Assembly (NCBI GenBank): GCA_001596155.1
Contig: CP014771.1
Location: forward strand, 434,001-498,000
Reading direction: 5' to 3'
From: Hymenobacter psoromatis
GTDB lineage: Bacteria > Bacteroidota > Bacteroidia > Cytophagales > Hymenobacteraceae
DNA length: 64,000 bases
The notes under the pieces: model-generated
Told to the model about the DNA's origin: nothing
Database searches by the model: none
The model's input: the letters and a program-made list of their open reading frames with translations, nothing else
Made by a program: the position numbers and the translations under genes
Part shown: positions 7,605 to 16,265 of the stretch, piece by piece
Numbering within the stretch: the stretch's first letter is position 1
How the letters are laid out: every line of letters starts with the position of its first letter

Positions 7605-9005
7605 ATGCGCGCTTTTTCTTCGCTGCTGCTGGCGGGCCTGCTGGCCGCCAGCGTGGCCCCGGCCACTGCCCAAACCACCGCCAAAACCGACTCGCTCAAC
7701 CTGCGCCGCATCTACGATGAGGCGCTGCTGCGCGGGCAGAGCTACGACAACCTGCGCTACCTGTGCGAGCGCATCGGGGGGCGGCTCTCGGGCTCGCCGC
7801 AGGCCGCGCTGGCCGTGGACTGGGGCAAGCTGACGATGGAAAAGGCCAACTGCTTCGATAAGGTGTACTTGCAGGAGTGCATGGTGCCGCACTGGGTGCG
7901 CGGGGCCAGGGAAAAGGGCCAGATTATCGGCAATAAGGGCCGGAGCATCGCGGTGGCCGTGTGCGCGCTGGGTGGCTCGGTGGCCACGCCCGGCAACAAG
8001 CCCCTGCGCGCCGGGGTAGTGGAAGTCAAGAGCTTAGATGAGTTGAAAGCCCTGCCCGATGAGGCGGTTAAGGGCAAGTTCATCTTCTTCAACCGGCCCT
8101 TCGACGATGCCCTCATCGAGCCGGGCGCGGCCTACGGTAAGGCCGGCGACCAGCGCCGCAGCGGCCCCGCCGAGGCGGGCCGGCGCGGCGCGGTGGGCGC
8201 GCTGGTGCGCTCACTCACGGCGGCCCACGACGACTACCCCCACACGGGGGCCACCAACTACGGCGACACGCCCACCAAAGTGCCCGGCGCGGCCCTCAGC
8301 ACCATCGCCGCCGACCAGCTCAGCCAATTGCTGAAAGCCGACCCCAAGCTGCAGTTTGAGCTGGAAATGAGCTGCCAGCAATTGCCCGACGTGCAGAGCT
8401 ACAGCGTGATAGGGGAGGTGCGCGGCACCAAATACCCCGACCAGATTATTACCGTGGGCGGCCACCTCGATTCCTGGGACCTTGCTCAGGGTGCCCACGA
8501 CGACGGCACGGGGGTAGTGCAGAGCATCGAGGCGCTACGCCTGCTCAAGGCCGCCGGCCTCAAGCCGGAGCGCACCGTGCGCGCCGTGCTCTTTATGAAT
8601 GAGGAAAACGGCACCCGCGGCGGCGAAAAGTATGCCGAGCAGGCCCGGCAAAACCACGAAAACCACCTTGCCGCCATCGAGAGCGACGGCGGCGGCTTCA
8701 CCCCGCGCGGCTTCAACGTGCAGACTACCCCCGCCGTATTTCAAAAAGTGGCCGCCTGGAAGCCGCTGCTGACGCCCTACCTGGCCGGCCAGCTCACGCC
8801 CGGCCACGCCGGTACCGATATCGAGCCGCTGACCGCCGCCGTGCATCCCGTGGCCCTCTTCGGCTACGACTGCGACTCGCAGCGCTATTTCGACATCCAC
8901 CACACCGCCGCCGACACCTTCGATAAGGTCAACAAGCGCGAGCTGGAGCTAGGCGGCGCGGCAATGGCTTCGTTGATTTACCTGCTGGGCAAGTACGGAT
9001 TGTAG
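7605..9005 (+). CDS. Exported M28-family metallopeptidase
   Basis: A 466-residue protein with a signal peptide (MRAFSSLLLAGLLAASVAP). The C-terminal catalytic domain has the co-catalytic zinc ligands of M28 aminopeptidases: His287 in GGHLDSWD, the bridging Asp in AHDDGTGV (299/300), the Glu pair in FMNEENGTRGG, an Asp in IESDGGGF and the last His in DIHHTAADTFDKV. The region before it resembles a protease-associated insert (VKGKFIFFNRPF). It resembles carboxypeptidase Q-like peptidases and probably cleaves peptides in the periplasm or outside. The start at 7605 gives the signal peptide; an earlier start at 7512 is unlikely. Confidence 0.92.
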   Translation: MRAFSSLLLAGLLAASVAPATAQTTAKTDSLNLRRIYDEALLRGQSYDNLRYLCERIGGRLSGSPQAALAVDWGKLTMEKANCFDKVYLQECMVPHWVRGAREKGQIIGNKGRSIAVAVCALGGSVATPGNKPLRAGVVEVKSLDELKALPDEAVKGKFIFFNRPFDDALIEPGAAYGKAGDQRRSGPAEAGRRGAVGALVRSLTAAHDDYPHTGATNYGDTPTKVPGAALSTIAADQLSQLLKADPKLQFELEMSCQQLPDVQSYSVIGEVRGTKYPDQIITVGGHLDSWDLAQGAHDDGTGVVQSIEALRLLKAAGLKPERTVRAVLFMNEENGTRGGEKYAEQARQNHENHLAAIESDGGGFTPRGFNVQTTPAVFQKVAAWKPLLTPYLAGQLTPGHAGTDIEPLTAAVHPVALFGYDCDSQRYFDIHHTAADTFDKVNKRELELGGAAMASLIYLLGKYGL

Positions 9006-9007
9006 GT

Positions 9008-9095
9008 GTAGGGTGCGGGGCTTGCCCCCGCCCGGCGTTGAACGAGCCCGATACGAATCGTTCAACGCCGGGCGGGGGCAAGCCCCGCACCCTAC
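9008..9095. repeat. Perfect palindrome filling a convergent junction
   Basis: Two perfectly complementary 38-bp arms (9008-9045 and 9058-9095) with a 12-base loop lie between converging genes. The right arm runs into the first base of the OmpA-like stop codon and the left arm starts 2 bp after the M28 stop. The core is TGCGGGGCTTGCCCCCGCCC. A related copy is at 35502-35589. It probably ends both transcripts. Confidence 0.92.
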
Positions 9096-9931
9096 TAGTT
9101 CGTATTCAAAATCGAAAACAGCTCATCCAATTTTGGCGTCAGAATGATGTCGGTGCGACGGTTGAGGGCCTTGTCCTGGGGCGTGTCGTTGGGAGCTACG
9201 GGTAGGTACTGGCCTCGTCCCGAGGGGGTTATCTGGGTAGGGTCGATGCCGGCGGCGGTGAGCAGGCGCGTAATTTCGGTGGCGCGTAGCACGCTCAGGT
9301 CCCAGTTGTCCTTGGCCCCGTTTACTACCCCCCTGATGGGCACGTTATCGGTGTGGCCTTCAACCAGGATATTGATATCCTTGTTGCCCGTCAGTGCATT
9401 AGCCAGTTTCACCAGCGCATCCTGGCCGGCTGGGTCCACCTTGGTGGCACCTGATTTAAAGAGCAGCTGCTCGGAAAGCGACACGTAAACCTTGCCGTTT
9501 TTGACGTTCACCTGCAAGTCGTTGCTGTTGAAGCCCAGCAGGGCATCGGCCACTTTTTGGCGCAGGGCTTTGGTGGCGGCCTCCTTCTCATCGAGCACAC
9601 GCTGCAGCTCGGCCACGCGGGCATTTTTGCCGGCCAGGTCCTGCTCGGTGGTGCCCAGCGTCTGGTTGAGTTGGCTCACCTGGTTGGACTTATTCATCAA
9701 ATCGGTGCTGAGACTGGCCTGGGTGCGGGCGCTCGACTGTAGCAGGGCCGACTTCTCGGCCTGGAGCTGGTCGCGCGATTTGGTCAACTCATCGCGCGAG
9801 CGGCTGAGGTCGGAATTCTGCTGCTGCAAGGCGGCGATTTCCTTTTTATTGCAGCCCGGCAGCGTAAGCAGGCCGGCGGCCAACAGCAGGGTAGGGAATA
9901 CACTTCCCAATTTATTGCCAAAATAAGTCAT
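9095..9931 (-). CDS. OmpA-family lipoprotein with coiled coil
   Basis: A 278-residue protein: a lipoprotein signal with lipobox LPGC (Cys about residue 27), a long coiled-coil region (about 30-120, rich in Gln, Ser, Leu, Lys), then an OmpA/MotB peptidoglycan-binding domain (about 145-270) with VEGHTDNVPIRG, LSVLRATEITRLL and NRRTDIIL. It should anchor the outer membrane to peptidoglycan. Family members in Bacteroidota are often annotated as flagellar-motor-like, but no motility genes are nearby. It converges on the M28 gene through a palindrome. Confidence 0.92.
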   Translation of the reverse strand: MTYFGNKLGSVFPTLLLAAGLLTLPGCNKKEIAALQQQNSDLSRSRDELTKSRDQLQAEKSALLQSSARTQASLSTDLMNKSNQVSQLNQTLGTTEQDLAGKNARVAELQRVLDEKEAATKALRQKVADALLGFNSNDLQVNVKNGKVYVSLSEQLLFKSGATKVDPAGQDALVKLANALTGNKDINILVEGHTDNVPIRGVVNGAKDNWDLSVLRATEITRLLTAAGIDPTQITPSGRGQYLPVAPNDTPQDKALNRRTDIILTPKLDELFSILNTN

Positions 9932-10047
9932 GAGTACAGCGCGTAAAGCGGTAGGAAAGAGCCAGCTTCGCGCCGGCGCTCTCCGGCTAAACGGGTTAGT
10001 TGGAAGCCAGGTTACCCGGCACCTTCGGCGGGAGCGCGGCGCGGGGG

Positions 10048-10055
10048 TACTTTTG
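10048..10055 (+). promoter_or_regulatory. Bacteroidota-type -7 box TACTTTTG
   Basis: An exact TAnnTTTG match 31 bp before the ATG of the S8 peptidase gene. It supports that ATG as the start rather than the in-frame start at 9930. A -33 element was not identified. Confidence 0.5.
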
Positions 10056-10085
10056 CGAAAGAGCCGGGTGGGGCCACTTGTAACT

Positions 10086-11933
10086 ATGCGTTTACTTCTA
10101 CTGCTGAGTATCGGACTGGGGCTGCTGGGCGCGCCTATGCGAGGCGTAGCGCAAGCGGGGCCAGCCGGGGCCGCACCGGGCCGCTACTGGGTGACGCTGC
10201 GCGACAAGCAGGGGGTAGGGTTCGACCCGGCGCGGTATTTCAGCCCGGCCGCGCGGGCGCGCCGCCAGCGCCAGGCCCTGCCCCCCGCCGACTACACCGA
10301 CCGCCCCGTACGGCCCGACTACGTGGCCGCCGTGCGCGCTGGCGTTGACACCATTACGGTCGTCAGCCGCTGGTTCAATGCGCTGGCCTGCCGCGCCACG
10401 CCGGCCCAGGCGGCGGCCCTGCGCCAGCGGCCCGGCGTGGCCGCCGTGACGCCCTGGCCGGTGCAGAGCCGGCTGCGGCCCGCCAGCTATTCAGCCCCTA
10501 AAACGGCTGCGCCGCCACCCGCCGCTCGCCCCACCGTGAGCGCGGCCGACTACCAGCTCGGCCGCCAGCAGACGGCCGCCCTGGGCCGCGCCGACCTGAG
10601 CCGGGCTGGGCTGCTGGGCCAGGGCGTGCGCATCGCGGTGTTTGACGTGGGGTTTCGGGGCGTGAACTGGCACCCGGCCTTTCGGGCGCTGCGGCGCGAG
10701 AGGCGCATCGCAGTCACGTATGACTTTCTGAAAAACCGGCCCGACGTGTTCCACGGTGGTTCGCACGGCACCGAAGTGCTGGGCTGCCTGGCCGGCCGCT
10801 TGCCCAGCGCCGACACGCTGGCAGGCGGCCCCGCGCTGGGCCTGGCCCCGGCCGCTACCTACCTGCTGGCCCGCACGGAGGGCATGGCCAGCGAGCGCTA
10901 TTCGGAGGAAGAAGCCTGGCTGCGCGCCGTGGAGTGGGCCGACCAGCAGGGCGCCGACATCATTAGCTCGTCCTTGGCCTACACTGAGCAGCGCTATTTT
11001 CCGGAGGAGATGGATGGCGTGCACTCGCTTATCGGGCGGGCGGCCACGATGGCGGCCCGCAAGGGGCTGCTGGTGGTGAGCGCCGCCGGCAACGACGGCG
11101 ACGACGACTGGGTGCGCATCGGCACGCCCGCCGATGCCGACTCGGTGCTGGCCGTGGGCGGCCTCGACCCGGCCACTGGCCTGCATCTGTCGTTCAGCTC
11201 GGTGGGCCCCAGCGCCGACCGCCGCCTCAAGCCCGACGTGTCGGCGTTTGGTATTGTCTTGACCAGCAACGCGAACGGCGGCTACGAGCGGGTTGAGGGC
11301 ACGTCATTCGCGGCCCCGCTGGTGGCGGGGCTGGCGGCTTGCGCCCAGCAGGCCAGCGGCGGCCGCCTACCGGTGATGGAGCTATTCAAGCGGGTGCGCG
11401 AGGCCGGCGAATTATACCCCTACTACGACTACGCCCACGGCTACGGCCGCCCCGAGGCCGGCCGCCTGCTGGCCCGGCTCAAAGGCCCGCTGCCGCCGGT
11501 GGCCCCCACGTTCGACTTCGTGGTGCACGACTCGCTGGTGGCCGTGGTGCTGCGGCCCGCCGCCACCATTCCCGCCGCCATCCCGCTGCCCCTGGTGGCC
11601 GAGGCCGACGAACTGAGCCCCAGCACCGCCAGCTGGCTCACGCCGCCTACCCCCGCCCGCCCGCCCGGCACGCCCACGCCCACCGCCGCCAACGTGGCAC
11701 CCGTGGGCAAGGAGCAGCCCGCGCCCGCCGATTTCGCGCCCGTGCTGCCGCCCTACCCTTCCTATCCGGCGCGCCTCTACTGGCACCTGGCCAACGCGCG
11801 CGGCGTGCTGCACCGCTACGAGGTGCGCGCCGTTACGCAGCGGCTGGTGGTGCAGGTGCCGCGCCGGCTGGCGCGCGGCGGCAATGTGCTGCGCGTTTAT
11901 TATCAAGGTTATACGGGGCAATATGCGGAATAG
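10086..11933 (+). CDS. Secreted subtilisin-like (S8) serine peptidase
   Basis: A 615-residue protein with a signal peptide (MRLLLLLSIGLGLLGAP). The catalytic triad is visible: Asp187 in AVFDVGFRGV, His227 in GGSHGTEVLG and Ser407 in EGTSFAAPLVAG, with the oxyanion Asn in SAAGNDG. About 100 residues between signal and catalytic domain look like an inhibitor-type propeptide (YWVTLRDKQG, then WFNALACRATPAQ). The C-terminal 150 residues are Pro/Thr/Ala-rich and end in a short beta-rich part. It probably acts outside the cell. The start was chosen by the signal peptide and the promoter box. The next gene starts within a few bases of its stop. Confidence 0.92.
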   Translation: MRLLLLLSIGLGLLGAPMRGVAQAGPAGAAPGRYWVTLRDKQGVGFDPARYFSPAARARRQRQALPPADYTDRPVRPDYVAAVRAGVDTITVVSRWFNALACRATPAQAAALRQRPGVAAVTPWPVQSRLRPASYSAPKTAAPPPAARPTVSAADYQLGRQQTAALGRADLSRAGLLGQGVRIAVFDVGFRGVNWHPAFRALRRERRIAVTYDFLKNRPDVFHGGSHGTEVLGCLAGRLPSADTLAGGPALGLAPAATYLLARTEGMASERYSEEEAWLRAVEWADQQGADIISSSLAYTEQRYFPEEMDGVHSLIGRAATMAARKGLLVVSAAGNDGDDDWVRIGTPADADSVLAVGGLDPATGLHLSFSSVGPSADRRLKPDVSAFGIVLTSNANGGYERVEGTSFAAPLVAGLAACAQQASGGRLPVMELFKRVREAGELYPYYDYAHGYGRPEAGRLLARLKGPLPPVAPTFDFVVHDSLVAVVLRPAATIPAAIPLPLVAEADELSPSTASWLTPPTPARPPGTPTPTAANVAPVGKEQPAPADFAPVLPPYPSYPARLYWHLANARGVLHRYEVRAVTQRLVVQVPRRLARGGNVLRVYYQGYTGQYAE

Positions 11934-11940
11934 ACCGGCA

Positions 11941-12660
11941 ATGCGGACACGACTTCAGCAGCGCTTCTTTGGGCCGCTGCTGTTCGGCTTATTGGTGGCT
12001 GGCCCGGCGGCCCGCGCCCAGCAGGTGCTGCTCCAAACCGACGTGGCCACCGACACCCTACCCCCCCGCACGGGGCCGAACCGCCGCTACTTTGGGCACC
12101 TGTATGGCGGTTTAGGGCTGGCGGCCGGTGCCAGCAATTTGGGGGTGAAGTATGGCTTTCCGTCGTTTGAGGTGCAGGCGGGTGGGCGGCTCAAGCGCCG
12201 GCTGGGGCCGTACCTGGCCTTCAACGCCGACCTGCGCTACGCCTACCTGCGCTATGGCCTGGCGCCCGACGTAGCCCGGTCCGCGCCCTTCGGCCCCAAC
12301 TTCGGCTTCGATAGCCAGACCATCAGCTACCACCAGCTTCAGGGTGAGGCCAGCCTGCGCCTCAACCCCGAGCGCCGCCGGGGCAACAACGTGGGCCGCT
12401 ACCTCGACCTGCTGGCCTACGGCGGCCGCACGCTGGCCGCCAACTACACTGCCATTGGCCCCTCGCCCAGCGGCGGCCAGCGCGAAGTGATTGAGCACCA
12501 GCCGGCCTACCTGGCGCGCTGGCAGGGGGGGGTAGGGCTGCGCCTGGGCAGCAATTCGCTGGCCCTGGTGGGCCGCTACCGCCTCAGCGAGCTCCTGCCG
12601 GGCATGAGCCTGGCCGAGCCGCCGCGCTGGGTGCTGGGCATCGAGATAGGCTGGTTTTAA
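11941..12660 (+). CDS. Exported protein, probably outer-membrane beta-barrel
   Basis: A 239-residue protein with a signal peptide (about residues 1-27, ending ARAQQ) and alternating hydrophobic stretches rich in Tyr, Gly and Leu (YGGLGLAAGASNLGVKYGF, YLAFNADLRYAYLRYG), typical of small outer-membrane barrels. The last residue is Phe, as in many barrel proteins. No named family is recognised. It starts 7 bp after the S8 peptidase stop (an alternative ATG at 11923 overlaps it), so the two are probably co-expressed. Confidence 0.65.
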   Translation: MRTRLQQRFFGPLLFGLLVAGPAARAQQVLLQTDVATDTLPPRTGPNRRYFGHLYGGLGLAAGASNLGVKYGFPSFEVQAGGRLKRRLGPYLAFNADLRYAYLRYGLAPDVARSAPFGPNFGFDSQTISYHQLQGEASLRLNPERRRGNNVGRYLDLLAYGGRTLAANYTAIGPSPSGGQREVIEHQPAYLARWQGGVGLRLGSNSLALVGRYRLSELLPGMSLAEPPRWVLGIEIGWF

Positions 12661-12746
12661 ACCCTGGCCCGATTGTGGGGCATACCCGGCGGAAGCGAGT
12701 TGGAGCGGTTTTAGCGTCAGTTAGTGAGATAGTTTAGGAAGCCCTC

Positions 12747-12846
12747 AGCCCGTCATTCCGAGCTTACCGAGGAGGCTCGTTTGCGCCGTTGAACGAGGCT
12801 CGAACGATGCGGGCGAGATTCCTCGGCAAACTCGGAATGACGGGCT
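12747..12846. repeat. Palindromic repeat, TTCCGAGCTT family (diverged copy)
   Basis: An inverted repeat of about 100 bp with imperfect arms carrying the CGTCATTCCGAGCTTxCCGAGG core and its complement. It is one of at least five copies of this family in the window and lies between two plus-strand genes, downstream of the barrel protein. Confidence 0.85.
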
Positions 12847-12913
12847 ATCAGCTTCTTCTACAGCTTCATTTTTAATCTTTAATTGCTTCCAGAATCGCCG
12901 TAATTACTTCGTT

Positions 12914-13516
12914 ATGCTACTTTCTACCCGCTCCCTGGGAGCTGTTGCCTTGCTCGCGCTTACCCTGGCTTCCTGCGTAAACACCGAGCGCGAAATGGCC
13001 ACTTCAAGCCGCGGCCCGCGCACCGAATTCACGCCTCCCAAGGGCCGGGGCGAGCGCGTGGGCGGGGCCACGGTGCTCAACACGGTGCGCGCCACGCACG
13101 TTTTTTCAGACTCCAAAAACCCCGATACGTTCATGCTGCAACTGCGTGGCCCGCGCGTGCTTAGCAGCAGTCTGCACCTCGTCGTGCTCAGCAGCAAGGG
13201 CGACACGCTGCGCCACGAGGTGCTGCCCACCAGCGTTCTGCTCACCGACCCTACGCTAAAGGATAACCAAGCGGCCTCGGTGCGCGAGCGCGAAATCAGC
13301 GTGCTACGCGGCATGAACACGTTTTTCGGCGATAGCCACTTCGTGCGGCCCGCCGTGCCCGCCGCCGCTACCCCCCCCGCCGGCCTCGACGCCGAAGCCT
13401 GGGCCAGCCTCCGCGATGACCCCGCCGCCGTGGGCTTCGACTACCTCGGCAGCAAGGGCGCAACGCGCCTGATATATGCGCGCCAGCTAGGCCGCGTGGT
13501 GGCGATTGAAGAATAG
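12914..13516 (+). CDS. Lipoprotein of unknown function
   Basis: A 200-residue protein with a lipoprotein signal (MLLSTRSLGAVALLALTLAS followed by Cys at about 21). The mature part has no recognised domain. It contains a Ser/Leu-rich beta-like middle (LHLVVLSSKGDTLRHEVLP) and a Pro/Ala-rich linker before the last 50 residues. It is monocistronic, between two palindromic regions. Confidence 0.65.
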   Translation: MLLSTRSLGAVALLALTLASCVNTEREMATSSRGPRTEFTPPKGRGERVGGATVLNTVRATHVFSDSKNPDTFMLQLRGPRVLSSSLHLVVLSSKGDTLRHEVLPTSVLLTDPTLKDNQAASVREREISVLRGMNTFFGDSHFVRPAVPAAATPPAGLDAEAWASLRDDPAAVGFDYLGSKGATRLIYARQLGRVVAIEE

Positions 13517-13523
13517 GGTAGAA

Positions 13524-13608
13524 CGCTATGCTGACGCCGGGAAGCATCTCTGTCGCTTCGTTGAGCGACTCGCAAATGACGTGGTAGAGGCGCTTCCCGG
13601 CGTTAGCG
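13524..13608. repeat. Imperfect palindrome
   Basis: An inverted repeat with the arm core ACGCCGGGAAG / CTTCCCGGCGT in a convergent intergenic gap. It lies directly after the lipoprotein stop codon and may act as a terminator. Confidence 0.7.
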
Positions 13609-13642
13609 TGAAGCACTTAAAGCAGTGCCCAGGTCGGTGTAC

Positions 13643-13740
13643 GGGGCGGGCTGCCGGCTTTTCGCCGGCTGTCCGCTCATCGGAAGAACAAGCGGGGCGA
13701 ACGACGAGCGGACAGCCGGCGAAAAGCCGGCAGCCCGTCC
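13643..13740. repeat. Palindrome, GCCGGCTTTTCGCCGGC family
   Basis: A strong inverted repeat of about 98 bp. Each arm itself contains the self-complementary GCCGGCTTTTCGCCGGC, so it could fold as one long hairpin or as two short ones. It lies between converging genes (lipoprotein and M23 peptidase). Confidence 0.85.
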
Positions 13741-13795
13741 TACCCAAGCTGCACACGAACTTGAGAACTGCTCTAAATTACTCTTTACTAACACT

Positions 13796-15136
13796 CTAAA
13801 TCTTTGCCCAGCCCTGCTGCCCGGCCGGGCCACGCAGTAGCGCGTAGCCGGCGCTTTCACCCAGCACGACTACCGACGTGCGCAAGGGCCACGCCGCCAG
13901 CGCCGGCGCGCTAGTCCTGGGTGCCGCCTGAATTTCGTGGGCCGCCGCCAGCACCAGCCGCCGCAACGGTTGCGCCGGGGCCACCGTGCGGGCAGCCACG
14001 TAGCACAATTGGCCGTTGGGCAATTCCACGCGCAGCCAGCTGGCGCGCTGGCCCAGCACCAGCAGGGGCAGGGTGGCGGGCAGCTGCCGGGTGGCCTGCG
14101 CGGGGCGCGGGCGCACCCACTCGCCGCGGCGGTCGGGGCCGGCGAGGGGGGTAGGGAGGGGGTCTTCGCGGTGCAAAAATGGCCACGGGTCCACGGCCCC
14201 GCGCCCGGCCCGGTAGATGCCGAAGTGCAGGTGCGGCGCGGTGGTGCGGGCGTTGCCGGTGTTGCCCACCAGGCCCAGCGTGTCGCCGGCCCGCACGCGC
14301 TGGCCGGGCTGCACCAGCTGCTTGTCGAGGTGGGCGTAGTAGAGATGCTGGCCTTGCTTATCAGCCAGCCACACTACGCGGCCGCCGAGCTTAGATTCGC
14401 CGGTGCGGGTGATGTAGCCGTCGGCCGCCGCCACGGCGGGCGTGCCGCGCGGCGCGAAAATATCCACGCCCTCGTGGCGTCGCGCGCCCCCGTCACGCGC
14501 ATTGCCCCAGAAGCTGCCAATGGCCTGGTCGGTGCGGCCCTTCACCGGAAACAGCCCCAGCCCCGGCCCGCGCCACAGGCGCAGCGTGTAGCGGCCGGCG
14601 GCCAGCAGCTCGGGCTGCACGCGCAGCAGGTGCTGGGCATCGTCGGTGGCCTGGTAGCTATAGTCGTAGGAGCCGGCGGCGGTGGTGTCGGTGGCAGTCC
14701 ACTTCAGCAGCTCGGGCTTTTGGTGGGGGGGTAGGGCGAAGGCATCGACGAACACGCGGGGCGCCAGCACCGGGCCGGGCGCCAGCGTGAGGCGCACGTG
14801 CACCAGCTCGCCGGCCCGCACGGCGTAGCGGTAGCCCGCCGCCGTGGGCTGCTCGGGGCGGAAATAGCCGGTTTCGAGCACCGGCAGCGTCACGGTCAGT
14901 GAGTCGCGCAGGGCCTGGTCGGCGGCCTGCTGCCACTGCCGGCCCAGGGCAGCTTGCTGCAAGCCGGCGCGGTCGAGGGCGCGGGCGTAGTCGTCGTGCG
15001 GGGTAGTTTTTTGGAATAAAGCCGCCAGCGTCCGGGGCTTGCTGCACGAGGCCAACAGAATCAGCAACCCCACGAAAAATCCTCCGGCCCGCCGCCCGCC
15101 GGAAGTGGAAAAGAACGAAAAAAGCATACCCGGCAA
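13796..15136 (-). CDS. M23-family peptidoglycan endopeptidase lipoprotein
   Basis: A 446-residue protein with a lipoprotein signal (lipobox LASC, Cys about residue 31). A beta-sandwich-like N-terminal region (about 80-200) precedes the LytM/M23 domain (about 215-325) with the zinc-binding motifs RRHEGVDIFAP, YAHLD and APHLHFGIY. The C-terminal 100 residues look like SH3-type repeats (WLRVELPNGQLCYVAARTV). It should cut peptide cross-links in peptidoglycan at the outer-membrane side of the periplasm. All zinc ligands (H...D, HxH) are present. Confidence 0.9.
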   Translation of the reverse strand: MPGMLFSFFSTSGGRRAGGFFVGLLILLASCSKPRTLAALFQKTTPHDDYARALDRAGLQQAALGRQWQQAADQALRDSLTVTLPVLETGYFRPEQPTAAGYRYAVRAGELVHVRLTLAPGPVLAPRVFVDAFALPPHQKPELLKWTATDTTAAGSYDYSYQATDDAQHLLRVQPELLAAGRYTLRLWRGPGLGLFPVKGRTDQAIGSFWGNARDGGARRHEGVDIFAPRGTPAVAAADGYITRTGESKLGGRVVWLADKQGQHLYYAHLDKQLVQPGQRVRAGDTLGLVGNTGNARTTAPHLHFGIYRAGRGAVDPWPFLHREDPLPTPLAGPDRRGEWVRPRPAQATRQLPATLPLLVLGQRASWLRVELPNGQLCYVAARTVAPAQPLRRLVLAAAHEIQAAPRTSAPALAAWPLRTSVVVLGESAGYALLRGPAGQQGWAKI

Positions 15137-15183
15137 ACGCCCGTGCGGTCAGGCAAGTTCTATGCAAATAGCCGTGAGAGAAC

Positions 15184-15273
15184 GTCATTCCGAGCTTGCT
15201 GAGGAATTTCGCGCGCATCGTGGAACGACACCCGAACGACGCGATTGTCATTCCTCGGCAAGCTCGGAATGAC
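15184..15273. repeat. Palindromic repeat, TTCCGAGCTT family
   Basis: An inverted repeat with 25-bp outer arms (GTCATTCCGAGCTTGC and its complement), with a few mismatches. It lies between the divergent M23 peptidase and HMG-CoA lyase genes, so here it cannot simply be a 3' terminator. Confidence 0.88.
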
Positions 15274-15322
15274 AATCGCTCCCAAGCACCAACCGCCAAG
15301 CACCAAGTACCTTCGCCCCGCT

Positions 15323-16198
15323 ATGCCCACCCACCCCGTTATCCTCACCGAGTGCCCGCGCGATGCCATGCAGGGCCTGCCGGACTTCATCCCTACCCCC
15401 GTCAAAACGGCCTACCTCCAGCAGCTGCTGGCCGTGGGCTTCGACGTGCTCGATTTCGGCTCGTTCGTGTCGCCCAAGGCCATTCCGCAGCTGCGCGACA
15501 CGGCCGAAGTGCTCGCCGGCCTCGACCTCGACCGCACGCGCACCAAGCTGCTGGCCATCGTGGCCAATCTGCGCGGGGCCGAGCAGGCCGCCGGCCACCC
15601 CGAAATCCACTACCTGGGTTTTCCGCTTTCGGTGAGCGAAACCTTTCAGCGCCGCAACACCAACCAAACCATCGCCGAGGCCCTGGCCGACGTGGCCGCC
15701 ATGCACGAGCTCTGCGAGCGCCGGGGTAAAACGCTGATTGTGTACCTCTCAATGGGTTTCGGCAATCCCTATGGCGACCCCTACGGCCCGGCCATTGTCG
15801 CCGACTTCACCGCGAAGCTGGCCGCGTTGGGCGTGCGCATCGTGGCCTTGTCCGACACCATTGGCGTGAGCACGCCGGCGCTCATTACGCCCTTGTTTGA
15901 GGAGCTGATTCCGGCTTTCCCACGCATCGAGTTTGGTGCTCACCTGCACACTACCCCCAGCACCTGGCTCGAAAAAGTGCAGGCCGCCTACGGGGCCGGC
16001 TGCCGCCGCTTCGACGGCGCGCTCGGCGGCATCGGCGGCTGTCCGATGGCGGCCGACGTGCTCACCGGCAACATGGCCACCGAGAACCTGGTGGCGTTTT
16101 TGGAGGGGGTAGGGGAGGAAACGCTCCTCTACCCCGTAGCCTTCGCCGCCGCGCAAGCCCAAGCTGCCTTGGTATTCGCGCCCGTCCGCGCCGCCTAG
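15323..16198 (+). CDS. Hydroxymethylglutaryl-CoA lyase
   Basis: A 291-residue TIM-barrel enzyme of the HMGL family, which splits HMG-CoA into acetyl-CoA and acetoacetate in leucine breakdown. Visible signatures: TECPRDAMQGL at the start (metal and substrate binding Arg-Asp), LDFGSFVSPKAIPQL, LSDTIGVSTP, EFGAHLHTTP (metal-binding HxH) and GALGGIGGCPMA with the active-site Cys loop. The start at 15323 fits the family N-terminus; a TACCTTCG box close to the promoter consensus lies 8 bp upstream of the ATG. The Fe-S protein downstream is 67 bp away. Confidence 0.9.
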   Translation: MPTHPVILTECPRDAMQGLPDFIPTPVKTAYLQQLLAVGFDVLDFGSFVSPKAIPQLRDTAEVLAGLDLDRTRTKLLAIVANLRGAEQAAGHPEIHYLGFPLSVSETFQRRNTNQTIAEALADVAAMHELCERRGKTLIVYLSMGFGNPYGDPYGPAIVADFTAKLAALGVRIVALSDTIGVSTPALITPLFEELIPAFPRIEFGAHLHTTPSTWLEKVQAAYGAGCRRFDGALGGIGGCPMAADVLTGNMATENLVAFLEGVGEETLLYPVAFAAAQAQAALVFAPVRAA

Positions 16199-16265
16199 TT
16201 TCCGCGTCTTCCGCGAAATCCTCCGCGTCTTCCGCGGGCAATTTTATCCGCGCCATTTGCCAGCC